A stretch of DNA of 64,000 nt from Pseudomonadota bacterium (GTDB lineage Bacteria > Pseudomonadota > Gammaproteobacteria > Burkholderiales > Thiobacillaceae), in the NCBI GenBank assembly GCA_021783275.1, contig JAJXUA010000002.1, positions 1 to 64,000 of the forward strand. The letters run 5' to 3'. The notes under the pieces were generated by a model, which was not told the origin of the DNA, did no database searches, and saw only the letters and a program-made list of their open reading frames with translations. Each line of letters starts with the position of its first letter. Position 1 is the first letter of the stretch. Shown in pieces: positions 10,049-18,327 of the stretch. A program made the translations under genes and the position numbers.

Positions 10049-10126
10049 GCCCAACCCTGCATTTCACCCGACCACCTACAGCGGGCTTCGCCCGCTTCCG
10101 CTATCGGGTGAATTTGAACGTTAGCG
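10049..10126 (+). other. attC-like integron recombination site A
   Basis: Imperfect palindrome of about 78 bases with attC architecture. The left core-like GCCCAAC is at 10049-10055 and the right core GTTAGCG at 10120-10126. Inner arms TTCACCCGA (10063-10071) and TCGGGTGAA (10104-10112) are perfectly complementary. A terminal hairpin AGCGGGC/GCCCGCT surrounds 10080-10096. It lies directly after one gene's stop, and the next start codon follows 11 bases after the core, the usual cassette spacing. Confidence 0.75.
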
Positions 10127-10136
10127 TGCAAAATCA

Positions 10137-10610
10137 ATGACACTTCATCGCGTCTCATTTTCTGGAGCGATTCTTGAGAGGGGCTTTTGGCTTTACGTTT
10201 GGCGCATATCTTGTGGCTCAAAGGAGTTTTACTACGTTGGCCGCACCGGGGACAGCTCATCTCAGTTTGCGTCATCCCCGTTCTCGCGCCTTGGCCAACA
10301 CCTCGACATACGACCAAGCGCAAAGGCAAACACTCTGTTGCGGCATGTGAGGTTGCAAGGACTCAACCCGCTTGACTGTACCTTCGAGCTCCAAGCGTAC
10401 GGCCCCCTATTTCCGGAGCAACCGTCGCTTGATCTTCATCGCAATTACCGTGATCAGATCGCTCCGCTCGAGACCGTCCTTGCCGAACTAATTAAGGAAA
10501 TGGGTTTCAATGTCGTCGGTGTGCATGGCAAGCCACGCAGCGCTTCCCCTGAACTGCGGCAGGAAGTTGAGAGAGTTTTTCGAGAGGCTTTCAGTGTGCC
10601 CGCCCGCTAA
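10137..10610 (+). CDS. GIY-YIG domain protein on a gene cassette
   Basis: Small (157 aa) protein with a GIY-YIG nuclease-like fold. WLYVWRI stands for the GIY strand, YYVGRTGD for YIG, FSRLGQHL for the conserved arginine/histidine helix, and LETVLAELIKEMG for the helix with the catalytic glutamate. The ATG sits 11 bases after the attC core at 10126, and the stop lies inside the next attC-like site, so it fills a complete integron cassette (about 10121-10686). Possible roles are DNA cleavage in defence or mobile-element biology; none is proven. No other domain is visible. Confidence 0.75.
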   Translation: MTLHRVSFSGAILERGFWLYVWRISCGSKEFYYVGRTGDSSSQFASSPFSRLGQHLDIRPSAKANTLLRHVRLQGLNPLDCTFELQAYGPLFPEQPSLDLHRNYRDQIAPLETVLAELIKEMGFNVVGVHGKPRSASPELRQEVERVFREAFSVPAR

Positions 10611-10692
10611 CCCGGCGCTCAACCTCGCTCCTTTCAGTCGCTGGACGTTGCGCGATAAAGCCGCGCACTGCCGGTGAATTCAAACGTTATGT
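10605..10692 (+). other. attC-like integron recombination site B
   Basis: About 88 bases from CGCTAAC (10605) to GTTATGT (10686-10692). Within it are a second core-like GCTCAAC (10617-10623) and the right side GCCGGTGAATTCAAAC, close in wording to site A (GGGTGAATTTGAAC). A central GC-rich hairpin can form around GCGC ... GCGC. The upstream gene's stop is inside the site and the next ATG is 16 bases beyond it. The complementarity of the arms is weaker than in site A. Confidence 0.65.
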
Positions 10693-10707
10693 GTAAAGCT
10701 CTTTGCC

Positions 10708-11046
10708 ATGGCGAATAACTGGAACATACCTTTTTGGCTAGAAACGGAAGTCCGTGCCAGAGACAAAGCGTGCGTCTATTGCGGCACGCCATTTACTTCT
10801 TCCAATGTTTCCTCAAAATCGGCAGCAAGCTGGGAGCACGTCATCAATGATGAAAAAATCATCACAAGAGAAAACATCGTGCTTTGCTGTCGTGGGTGCA
10901 ACTCCAGCAAAGGTCAAAAACTACTCTCGGTGTGGTTGCAGTCGAAATACTGCCGAGAACACGGAATATCAAAAGAGTCTGTGGCCCCAATAATCAAACA
11001 GGCAATCGTCAGTGGCCTCGAATCCAAGGGATCAGGCCCGGATTGA
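10708..11046 (+). CDS. HNH endonuclease on a gene cassette
   Basis: 112-aa protein with an HNH/zinc-finger nuclease layout: CVYCGTPF (first zinc pair), SWEHVIND (catalytic His), ENIVLCCRGCNSSKG (Asn, second cysteine pair, and the NxxKG tail typical of HNH proteins). A short helical C-terminus follows. It starts 16 bases after attC-like site B, so it is the next cassette cargo. No clear attC follows, so the cassette is probably truncated on its right. Two different small nuclease folds side by side in a cassette cluster hint at defence or DNA-processing cargo. Confidence 0.8.
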   Translation: MANNWNIPFWLETEVRARDKACVYCGTPFTSSNVSSKSAASWEHVINDEKIITRENIVLCCRGCNSSKGQKLLSVWLQSKYCREHGISKESVAPIIKQAIVSGLESKGSGPD

Positions 11047-11190
11047 TTTCACCACCTCAACCCCGCAACGAACGTAGGCTGGTCTAACCCGTATGCCCTA
11101 CGCTTACGCACAGTCGCATGTTGGCTTCGCTGCGCTCAGCACCCCCTGCGAAACCGGTGCAGGCTAAATAGTCGCGCATCCTGATTTACA

Positions 11191-11212
11191 CAGCAGGTTA
11201 CCTGACCTGCTG
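11191..11212. promoter_or_regulatory. Perfect 8-bp palindrome upstream of the Kef-type gene, in a 250-base gap
   Basis: CAGCAGGT (11191-11198) and ACCTGCTG (11205-11212) with a 6-base spacer, about 86 bases before the antiporter start. It could be an operator or a small hairpin. The rest of the gap 11047-11297 holds a GTAGGCTGG...TTGGCTTCGCTGCGCTCAGC-like intergenic repeat (about 11070-11140) and no supported gene. Confidence 0.4.
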
Positions 11213-11297
11213 CCAGACGTGACCCGACGACGCGTCAAGTACACTCTGCGGTATCCCGATTGAATGAATTCCGCCAGCGCGCAAGCTGGCCATCGCC

Positions 11298-13001
11298 ATG
11301 CCACACAATGTTGACCTCATTACCACGATTGCCGCCGCGTTCGGGCTGGCACTGATTTTTGGCTTCGCTGCGGCCAAGTTACGGCTGCCGGCGCTGGTGG
11401 GCTATCTGCTTGCAGGTATTTTTCTGGGCCCGTTTACCCCGGGGTTTGTTGCCGATACGGCGCTGGCCAGCCAGCTCGCGGAGATCGGCGTGATGCTGCT
11501 GATGTTTGGCGTGGGTCTGCATTTTTCGCTGAGCGACCTGATGTCGGTGAAGAAGATTGCGCTGCCCGGTGCGGTGGTGCAGATCGCTGCGGCGACGGCG
11601 ATGGGCTGGGGCCTGGCGACGCTGTGGGGCTGGAATTTCATGGCGGGCATGGTGTTCGGCCTGGCGCTGTCGGTGGCAAGTACGGTGGTGCTGCTGAAGG
11701 CGCTGGAAAGCCGCGGCGCGCTCGACACGCCCAATGGCCGCATCGCGGTGGGCTGGCTGGTGGTGGAAGATCTGGTGATGGTGCTGGTACTGGTGCTGGT
11801 TCCGCCGCTGGCGCACATGTCGACCGGCGACAGCGCGCCGGATCAATCGATCGCCGCGACGCTGGCACTGACGCTGGCGCAGGTGGGGGGCTTTATTGCG
11901 CTGATGCTGGTGGGCGGGCGGCGGCTGTTTCCCTGGCTGCTGTGGCAGGTGGCCCGCACCGGGTCGCGCGAGCTGTTTACGCTGTGCGTGGTGGCGGCTG
12001 CGCTGGGGATTGCGTACGGTTCGTCGGCGCTGTTCGGGGTGTCGTTCGCGCTGGGGGCGTTTTTTGCCGGGATGGTGCTGCGCGAATCGGCGCTGGCTTA
12101 CCGCGCGGCGGAAGAATCCCTGCCGCTGCGCGATGCGTTTGCGGTGCTGTTTTTTGTGTCGGTGGGGATGCTGTTTGATCCGAATATTCTGCTTGAGCAG
12201 CCGCTGCGTGTGCTGGCAGTGGTGGCCATTATCGTGTTTGGCAAATCGCTGGCGGCCACGCTGCTGGTGCTGGCGTTTCGCTATCCGCTGAATTCGGCAC
12301 TGACGGTGTCGGCGAGCCTGGCGCAGATCGGCGAATTTTCGTTCATTCTCGCCGGGCTGGGCGTGGCGCTGAACATTTTGCCGGTGGAAGGCCAGAGTCT
12401 GATTCTGGCCGGTGCACTGATTTCGATTGCGCTGAATCCGCTGCTGTTCTGGGCGGTCAAGCCGCTGCAGGGCTGGCTGCTCGGTCATTCGCAACGCGCG
12501 CGTGCATTGGCGCAGCGCGACGATCCGCTGGCCGAGCTGCCTGCCAGTGTGTCATCCGAAACACTGACCCAGCACGTGGTGGTGGTGGGTTATGGCCGCG
12601 TGGGGCGGCATATTGCCGACGCCCTGACGGCAAGCGGCACGCTCTGTGTGATCGCCGAACAACAGCGCGAAATGGTCGAGCAGCTGCGGGCCGCCGGGAA
12701 ACATGCCGTGGTGGGCGATGCAAGCGATCCTGCCGTATTGATCCAGGCGCATGTTGCGCGCGCGTATCTGCTGGCCATTGCCATTCCCGATGCGTTTCAG
12801 GTTCGCAACATTATTGCCATGGCGCGTACCCTCAATCCGCGTATTCACATTGTGGCCCGCAGCCATAGCGAGGATGAGGCGAACTTGTTGCGCAGCGAGC
12901 ATGGCGTAACGGTACTGGAAGGTGAGCGCGAACTCGCCGTGAGCATGACGCATCACATTGCACACACACTCGGCAAAAAACACGCGCACCCCGGACAGTG
13001 A
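11298..13001 (+). CDS. Kef/YbaL-type monovalent cation:proton antiporter
   Basis: CPA2-family transporter of 567 aa in the inner membrane. Residues about 5-385 form around 12 hydrophobic segments, including LLAGIFLGPFTPGFVADT and the antiporter-typical GAFFAGMVLRES. Residues about 415-535 are a TrkA-N domain with the Rossmann motif VVGYGRVGRHIADAL that binds NAD(H) and gates transport. The C-terminus ends soon after the TrkA-N domain, so no TrkA-C domain is evident. It stands alone between the cassette patch and the converging dsr operon end. K+ is the usual substrate of this family, but Na+ cannot be excluded. Confidence 0.9.
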   Translation: MPHNVDLITTIAAAFGLALIFGFAAAKLRLPALVGYLLAGIFLGPFTPGFVADTALASQLAEIGVMLLMFGVGLHFSLSDLMSVKKIALPGAVVQIAAATAMGWGLATLWGWNFMAGMVFGLALSVASTVVLLKALESRGALDTPNGRIAVGWLVVEDLVMVLVLVLVPPLAHMSTGDSAPDQSIAATLALTLAQVGGFIALMLVGGRRLFPWLLWQVARTGSRELFTLCVVAAALGIAYGSSALFGVSFALGAFFAGMVLRESALAYRAAEESLPLRDAFAVLFFVSVGMLFDPNILLEQPLRVLAVVAIIVFGKSLAATLLVLAFRYPLNSALTVSASLAQIGEFSFILAGLGVALNILPVEGQSLILAGALISIALNPLLFWAVKPLQGWLLGHSQRARALAQRDDPLAELPASVSSETLTQHVVVVGYGRVGRHIADALTASGTLCVIAEQQREMVEQLRAAGKHAVVGDASDPAVLIQAHVARAYLLAIAIPDAFQVRNIIAMARTLNPRIHIVARSHSEDEANLLRSEHGVTVLEGERELAVSMTHHIAHTLGKKHAHPGQ

Positions 13002-13033
13002 AGGCGATGGAAACCCGCTCGCTGTGGCAAGCC

Positions 13034-13849
13034 TTAATCGCTGCGTGCAGCCAGCCGGGCAAATTCGCCGAAGCATCGGGTTTTGATGACATCGGTGCGC
13101 TGCATGGCCTGCGGCAGATAGCGCAAAGCGCTTAACCAGGCCGTACGCGCATACGCCTGGCGCACACCGGCACGTACCGCGGCGGATTCTTGCATCAGCG
13201 TCGCAGCCAGACGCTCAGACAATTCCGGCAGGCAATCGGCAAAATAAAATGCAGTTGAAAAACTGTACGGCAACCAGTCCCGAATCTGCGCATCCAGCAG
13301 CGGCATGGCCGTCAGGGCATCGTCTTCGAAATCGATAGCACCAGGCTCGCCCCGTTCCGAGCAGACAAAATTGCGGGCAAATGTCTGGCTGAGATATTGC
13401 CCGGACTGATGCGCCTGCACGATGTAGTCTGCACCGCGCTGCCACCATTCAAAACGCGCCGGCAAGTCGGCACGGCGTATCAGTGATTCCAGCGTGGTGG
13501 GGCCCAGGTCGGACAGCAGCAGCCAGTGTTCGGCTTCGTCCAGCACCTCGGGCGCGCGCAGGCCGCAGGCGCGCAGGGCGCGTAGACGCCGGGCTTCGAC
13601 CCGCAGGCCGATGCTGCCCCCCTGCGGGCGCAGCGGGCGCATGGCGGCTTGTCCCAGCAAGCGGGCAGCGCCGCCGAGCAACTGATAACGCCATGCCGGG
13701 GGTTGCGTCATCGACAGCTTGAGCCAGGCATCCTGCGTCTGCCAGCGCACCGCCCCGATATGCCGCCCTGCCGCACGCAGGGTGCCAACATGCGCCTGGA
13801 GCGCTGCGTGGGTGTCGAGTTGCGGGCGGGCAGCCGGATCCTGCGCCAT
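13034..13849 (-). CDS. Kinase-like protein (WaaP/Bud32-like fold) at the end of the dsr operon
   Basis: 271-aa cytosolic protein that looks like a small lipopolysaccharide-kinase or Bud32-type phosphotransferase. It has SIGLRVEARRLRALRACGLR (N-lobe helix with Glu), then HWLLLSDLGPTTLESLI (hinge region) and ARNFVC ... GAIDFEDD (the Asn and the DFx metal motif). In the catalytic-loop position where relatives have HxDxNxHN, this protein reads YLSQTFARN, so the proton-acceptor Asp appears to be Gln. It may be a pseudokinase or use another mechanism. It begins 2 bases after the cysG stop, so it is the last gene of the dsr transcript, in a place where other organisms have dsrS. The substrate is unknown. 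Confidence 0.65.
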   Translation of the reverse strand: MAQDPAARPQLDTHAALQAHVGTLRAAGRHIGAVRWQTQDAWLKLSMTQPPAWRYQLLGGAARLLGQAAMRPLRPQGGSIGLRVEARRLRALRACGLRAPEVLDEAEHWLLLSDLGPTTLESLIRRADLPARFEWWQRGADYIVQAHQSGQYLSQTFARNFVCSERGEPGAIDFEDDALTAMPLLDAQIRDWLPYSFSTAFYFADCLPELSERLAATLMQESAAVRAGVRQAYARTAWLSALRYLPQAMQRTDVIKTRCFGEFARLAARSD

Positions 13850-13851
13850 GG

Positions 13852-15291
13852 TCAGCGCAGGTGGGCTGGCGTTTCCAGTGGGGTGCGATGGGCCTGTTCA
13901 CTGTGCAGTTCGGGCTGAAACCAGCCGAGTTTTTCGCGCAGCTTGACCACATTGCCGACGATGATGAGGGTCGGTGCCTTCAGACCCGCCGCGTCGGCCA
14001 GTGCGGGCAGGGTGGTCAGCGTGCCGGTCACCACGCGCTGCGTCGGCAGCGTGCCCTGCTGGATGATCGCGGCAGGGGTGGTGGCATCAAGCCCGTGCTT
14101 GATCAGCGCTTCGCACAGCAGCGGCAAACCTTTCAAACCCATGTAGATGACGATGGTCTGGTCGTGGCGGGCAATGCCTTCCCAGTTGAGGTTGAAGGTG
14201 TTGTCCTTGAGATGGCCGGTGACGAAGGCGACCGACTGCGCGTAGTCGCGATGCGTGAGCGGTATGCCCGCATACGACGCGACACCTGCGGCAGCGGTGA
14301 TGCCGGGCACCACCTGGAACGAGACGCCGTGCTCGACCAGGGTTTCGATTTCCTCGCCGCCACGGCCGAAGATGAAGGGGTCGCCACCTTTCAGGCGCAG
14401 CGTACGTTTGCCCTCTTTGGCCAGCCGCACCAGCATGAGGTTGATTTCTTCCTGCGGCACGGCGTGGTCGTCGCGTTCTTTGCCGACATAAATGCGCTCG
14501 GCATCACGCCGGCACATGTCGAGGATCGGCTGCGACACGAGGCGGTCGTAGACGATGACGTCGGCCTGCTGCATTAACCGCAACGCACGGAAGGTGAGCA
14601 GGTCGGGATTGCCGGGACCGGCTCCGACCAGATACACCTCGCCGCGTGGCAAGGCTTGCAAGGCTCCATCCGCGATCATGGCATCGAGCTGTTTTTCCGC
14701 TTCGGCATCACGCCCGGAAAAAACCATTTCGGCGACGGGCGAGAGAAAGACTTTTTCCCAGAATGCGCGCCGCTGCGCCGGGGCAATGGCCGCCTTGACC
14801 TTGTCCTTGTAGCGCGAGGCGAGTGAAGACAAATGGCCATAGGCGGCCGGTACCAGGGTTTCCAGTCTGGCACGCAACATCCGCGCAAGTACGGGCGATT
14901 CACCGCCCGACGACACGGCAACGACGATGGGCGTGCGATCGATGATCGACGGCAGGATGAAGCTGCATAGCGCGGGTTTGTCCGCCACATTGACCGGCAG
15001 GTTGCGCGCACGGGCGGCATCGGCAATGACCCGGGCGGCGTTGAAATCCTCTTCCACGATGATGACTGCTGCCTTGCCGTCGAGCAGACGGGGTTCGAAC
15101 GTGGCGGCCACCACTGTGACGCGCTCACGACCTTCCAGCCGCGACCAGCCATCGTGCAGGTCGGTTGCCACCACATCGAGCCATGCGCCGCAGCGCAGCA
15201 GCAGTTCGGCTTTGCGTGCGGCAGTTTCGGAACCGCCCACGACCAGACAATGCCGGTCGCGAACGTCCATGAATATTGGAAGATAATTCAT
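13852..15291 (-). CDS. cysG: Siroheme synthase CysG (fused dehydrogenase/ferrochelatase and uroporphyrinogen III methyltransferase)
   Basis: Makes siroheme from uroporphyrinogen III. The N-terminal about 200 residues are the precorrin-2 dehydrogenase/ferrochelatase module, with VVGGSETAARKAELLL for NAD binding, LPVNVADKPALCSFILPS and VAVSSGGESPVLARMLR. The C-terminal about 250 residues are the SAM-dependent methyltransferase: VYLVGAGPGNPDLLTFRAL, VIVYDRLV, RLKGGDPFIFGRGGEE and VVPGITAAAGVASYAGIPLT. At 479 aa it is a full-length fusion. It lies 3 bases after dsrR in the dsr operon, which fits a dedicated cofactor supply for DsrAB, followed by amidation by DsrN. Confidence 0.97.
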   Translation of the reverse strand: MNYLPIFMDVRDRHCLVVGGSETAARKAELLLRCGAWLDVVATDLHDGWSRLEGRERVTVVAATFEPRLLDGKAAVIIVEEDFNAARVIADAARARNLPVNVADKPALCSFILPSIIDRTPIVVAVSSGGESPVLARMLRARLETLVPAAYGHLSSLASRYKDKVKAAIAPAQRRAFWEKVFLSPVAEMVFSGRDAEAEKQLDAMIADGALQALPRGEVYLVGAGPGNPDLLTFRALRLMQQADVIVYDRLVSQPILDMCRRDAERIYVGKERDDHAVPQEEINLMLVRLAKEGKRTLRLKGGDPFIFGRGGEEIETLVEHGVSFQVVPGITAAAGVASYAGIPLTHRDYAQSVAFVTGHLKDNTFNLNWEGIARHDQTIVIYMGLKGLPLLCEALIKHGLDATTPAAIIQQGTLPTQRVVTGTLTTLPALADAAGLKAPTLIIVGNVVKLREKLGWFQPELHSEQAHRTPLETPAHLR

Positions 15292-15294
15292 CGC

Positions 15295-15627
15295 TCAGGT
15301 CTGCGGTGCTGCTTCGCCATTGTCGTCTGCGGATTCGTCCGCCGAATACGGCGGAATGAAAATGAAGCGCAGGTCATTCGGCGCCATTTCAACGTAATCC
15401 AGGGTCACACCCTGCAGGTAAGGCGTGCTCGATGCGGCGATCAATATTTCGATGCGGTTGATTACCAGTTGCTCGTCGGCTTCGCGTTCAATATCGAAGC
15501 CCATGCCGTAATTCACGCTGCCATCGTCTTCCTGATACGCCGCCACCCGCAGGGCCATGCCAAACACGTCTGGGTTATTGGAGACAGCACGAATCTGTTC
15601 GGCAGCGGCGTCGGTAATTTTGATCAT
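15295..15627 (-). CDS. dsrR: DsrR, A-type-scaffold-like protein without cysteines
   Basis: 110-aa protein of the IscA/ErpA fold (MIKITDAAAEQIRAV is the classic A-type N-terminus; VTLDYVE follows in the second half) but with no cysteine at all, so it cannot bind Fe-S like IscA. That loss is the hallmark of DsrR, reported in Allochromatium vinosum to affect dsr expression after transcription. The frame is open 17 codons further upstream, but the ATG at 15627 has a good AAGGAAA ribosome site 6-7 bases before it and matches the family start. The C-terminal tail is acidic (ADESADDNGE). It sits between dsrN and cysG. Confidence 0.9.
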   Translation of the reverse strand: MIKITDAAAEQIRAVSNNPDVFGMALRVAAYQEDDGSVNYGMGFDIEREADEQLVINRIEILIAASSTPYLQGVTLDYVEMAPNDLRFIFIPPYSADESADDNGEAAPQT

Positions 15628-15649
15628 GAAACTTTCCTTGCAAAAAAAA

Positions 15650-17026
15650 TTAAGCAGCAGCGCGAGCCTTGCGGGCACGCACCTGATTCAGAAATGGCGT
15701 AATCCAGCCCTGTGCGCCGGTTCCACGCCGGTGCACATAGCTCGCCAGCAGATTGTGTACCTGCAAGCCGTCATGGGTGCCGTCGATGCCATGTCCACGC
15801 GTGACACGGTAAGCATAGCAAGCATTGTCGGGCAGGTTTTCCAGGCTGGAATAGTGGAACTCATGCGCGGGAATGCTGGCGGACTCCTGCCAGCGATTGT
15901 TCGCCACCGGTTCCAGCCGCGCATAGCCGCGTCCAACCGGCCGTTCATGCATCACCGTATCGCCCGGCACGATGCCCACCATCTGGCGTTGTTGCCCCTG
16001 CCAGCTCAACGTGCGTGACAGATACATGAGGCCGCCGCATTCGGCATACACCGGCAGGCCGGATTCGATTGCGCGGTGCAGGTGCTGGCGCAGGGAGACA
16101 TTGGCTTCGAGTGCCTGCATAAACATTTCCGGAAAACCGCCGCCGATTATCAGCCCGTCCAGTTCCGGCAGACGGGCGTCGTTCAACGTATCCACCGGCA
16201 CCAGCTCAACCTGGGCTGCACGCAGGGTATCGAGGTCTTCGCTGTAATAAAACCCGAACGCCTGATCCTGCGCCAGACCAATGCGCACCCGCCCTGCTGT
16301 GGATGGGATCGCAGGCGGCTGGGCTGCGGTCAGCTCCGGCGCAGTGTCGGCAATCTCCAGCAGACGCTGCAAGTTCACTTGCGCGGCGACCCGTTCCCCC
16401 ACATGCCGGATACTCGCGTGCGCACGCGCCTGTTCGTTGGCAGGCACCAGCCCGAGATGGCGTTCGGCTATCTGCATTCCGGCTTCGTGCTGGACCGCGC
16501 CGATGACTTCAACATCGGTGTAATGCTCGATCACGGCGCGCAGCTTGGATTCATGACGGCTGCCGCCGAGGTTGTTGAGGATGACCCCGGCGATACGGAT
16601 GTCGGCATCAAACGCCTGATAGCCGAGGATCAGCGGGGCGACACCGCGCGTCATGCCGCGCGCATCCAGCACCAGCACCACCGGTGCCCCCAGCAGCTTG
16701 GCCAGTGCCGCGTTGCTGTTGCTGCCATCCAGGTCCAGCCCGTCGTACAGGCCCTTGTTGCCTTCGATCAGGCTGATGCGTGCGCCTGTCGAAGCTGCAC
16801 TGAAGCGGGAGTCGATTTCAGCATGCGTCATCATGTGGAAATCGAGGTTGTAGCAGGCGCGCTGTGCGGCCATGCCCAGCCACAGCGGGTCGATGTAATC
16901 CGGGCCCTTTTTGAACGGCTGCACGCCATGACCGCGCGCATACAGGGCAGCCGCCAGACCCAGGGTGAGCGTGGTTTTGCCTGATGACTTGTGGGCTGCA
17001 GAAATGAAAACGCGAGGCCGGTTCAT
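15650..17026 (-). CDS. dsrN: DsrN, siroheme amidase (cobyrinate a,c-diamide synthase-like)
   Basis: Glutamine-dependent amidotransferase related to CobB/CbiA, thought to convert siroheme to siroheme amide, the cofactor of DsrAB. The N-terminal half has the P-loop AAHKSSGKTTLTLGLAAAL, then KKGPDYIDPLW and SLIEGNKGLYDG. The C-terminal class I glutaminase domain has IIGGGFPEMF and the nucleophile region VYAECGGLMYLS, with EFHYS near the end. The ATG at 17026 has GAGG upstream (minus strand) and gives 458 aa; a start 7 codons earlier at 17047 is less likely. It follows dsrP by about 90 bases. Confidence 0.93.
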   Translation of the reverse strand: MNRPRVFISAAHKSSGKTTLTLGLAAALYARGHGVQPFKKGPDYIDPLWLGMAAQRACYNLDFHMMTHAEIDSRFSAASTGARISLIEGNKGLYDGLDLDGSNSNAALAKLLGAPVVLVLDARGMTRGVAPLILGYQAFDADIRIAGVILNNLGGSRHESKLRAVIEHYTDVEVIGAVQHEAGMQIAERHLGLVPANEQARAHASIRHVGERVAAQVNLQRLLEIADTAPELTAAQPPAIPSTAGRVRIGLAQDQAFGFYYSEDLDTLRAAQVELVPVDTLNDARLPELDGLIIGGGFPEMFMQALEANVSLRQHLHRAIESGLPVYAECGGLMYLSRTLSWQGQQRQMVGIVPGDTVMHERPVGRGYARLEPVANNRWQESASIPAHEFHYSSLENLPDNACYAYRVTRGHGIDGTHDGLQVHNLLASYVHRRGTGAQGWITPFLNQVRARKARAAA

Positions 17027-17119
17027 GGGACCTCGCGTGTCATGCAAGCCGGTACGGGGGAAGCGGTGTGCGCGTTCATGTCGTTCCAGCCTGTCCGGTT
17101 CGACACCGGACAGCAGATT

Positions 17120-18322
17120 TCAGTGTTCCAGCTTGGCGACGGTCGCGTCGTCCAGACTCGCCGGCAGCAAACGCAAGACCTTGATCGCGAATGTGGTGAC
17201 GAGCAGGGCTATCGCCACGCCGCCCAAACCGAGGAAGACTTCCGGCAGGCTGGGCGTATAGCTGTGTACGACGCCGTCGTAAAAGCTGCTTCTTTCGATC
17301 AGTCCGGGAAACATGTCGAGCGGATAGGCTTGCGCACCGATGATGGTGACGTACATTTGCGCGATCCCGCCCACGACGATCAGCGCACAGGCGATCATGA
17401 TCCAGTTGCGCTTCTGCCCCAGTTTGCTGAGCAGGATTACCAGTGGCACAACGCAGCCGATGAGGATTTGCACCCACCAGAACAGCTGGGTAAAGATACC
17501 GCCGTCGCGCAGGATGAAGGCTTCCACCGCATGGAATTTGGTGAAGTACAGGCTCGTCATGTGCTGCACCACGACGAAATACAGCACCGCCGCTACAAAC
17601 ACCGCCAGCAGCTGGCGCAGACGCTGTACGACCACATCGCCCAGCGGACGGCCGGTCCAGCCATACGCTGCCGCCAGCACCATCAGGTAAATGGCAAGGC
17701 CGTAGGCAAACGACATGATGATGAACATCGGCGCCAGCATGGCCGTTCCGTAGAGTTCGCGCGCCACCAGAAAGCCGAACAGCGAACCGGTACCGGTCGT
17801 CAGTGTCAGCCGCCACAGGAAGGCTGCCGTACCCGCGGCTTTCGAATAGGTTTTCACGCTCTTGTCGAGCATCGTCCACAGGTAGATGCCGACCAGGCCG
17901 AAGAAACCCGAGTACAGGAACACGTTCCAGGTGAACATCGATTTGAAATTGAAGTGCGTCATCGCCACGATCAGGCGATCCGAACGACCGAGATCGAGTA
18001 CCAGCACCAGCAGCCCGCCCAGCATCAGGGCCAGCGCCAGAATCGCCGATAGCGGAGCGAGCGGCTTGTACATGGGCTTGTTGAACACTGAGGCGATTGA
18101 TGCCACGTTGAGCGCACCCGACGCCGCCACAATCAGGAATACCGCAAACACATGCGGCAGGCCCCAGACGATCTGGTTGTCCATGCCTGTGATGACATGG
18201 CCGTGGTGGTGCATGGTGTTCCAGGCCAACGCGCCGAACAGCACAAATAATCCAAAACCGGCCAGCAACAGCCAGTATTTGAGACTGCTGCCCTCAACTT
18301 CGCGGAATGTAATGCTTGCCAT
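17120..18322 (-). CDS. dsrP: DsrP, NrfD-type membrane subunit of the Dsr electron-transfer complex
   Basis: Integral inner-membrane protein of 400 aa with about ten hydrophobic helices, belonging to the NrfD/PsrC quinone-binding family. Visible stretches include YWLLLAGFGLFVLFGALAW and LDLGRSDRLIVAMTHFN. With DsrO (periplasmic Fe-S protein) and DsrJ (triheme cytochrome) it forms the JOP part of DsrMKJOP, moving electrons between the quinone pool and the periplasm. It starts 5 bases after the dsrO stop. Co-location with dsrJ and dsrO makes the call secure. Confidence 0.95.
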   Translation of the reverse strand: MASITFREVEGSSLKYWLLLAGFGLFVLFGALAWNTMHHHGHVITGMDNQIVWGLPHVFAVFLIVAASGALNVASIASVFNKPMYKPLAPLSAILALALMLGGLLVLVLDLGRSDRLIVAMTHFNFKSMFTWNVFLYSGFFGLVGIYLWTMLDKSVKTYSKAAGTAAFLWRLTLTTGTGSLFGFLVARELYGTAMLAPMFIIMSFAYGLAIYLMVLAAAYGWTGRPLGDVVVQRLRQLLAVFVAAVLYFVVVQHMTSLYFTKFHAVEAFILRDGGIFTQLFWWVQILIGCVVPLVILLSKLGQKRNWIMIACALIVVGGIAQMYVTIIGAQAYPLDMFPGLIERSSFYDGVVHSYTPSLPEVFLGLGGVAIALLVTTFAIKVLRLLPASLDDATVAKLEH

Positions 18323-18327
18323 AATGT

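Noticed and set aside
11379-12494. Long minus-strand open frame within the Kef-type antiporter gene
   Set aside because: Its His/Gln/Arg-rich product is the typical shadow of a GC-rich membrane-protein gene on the other strand.
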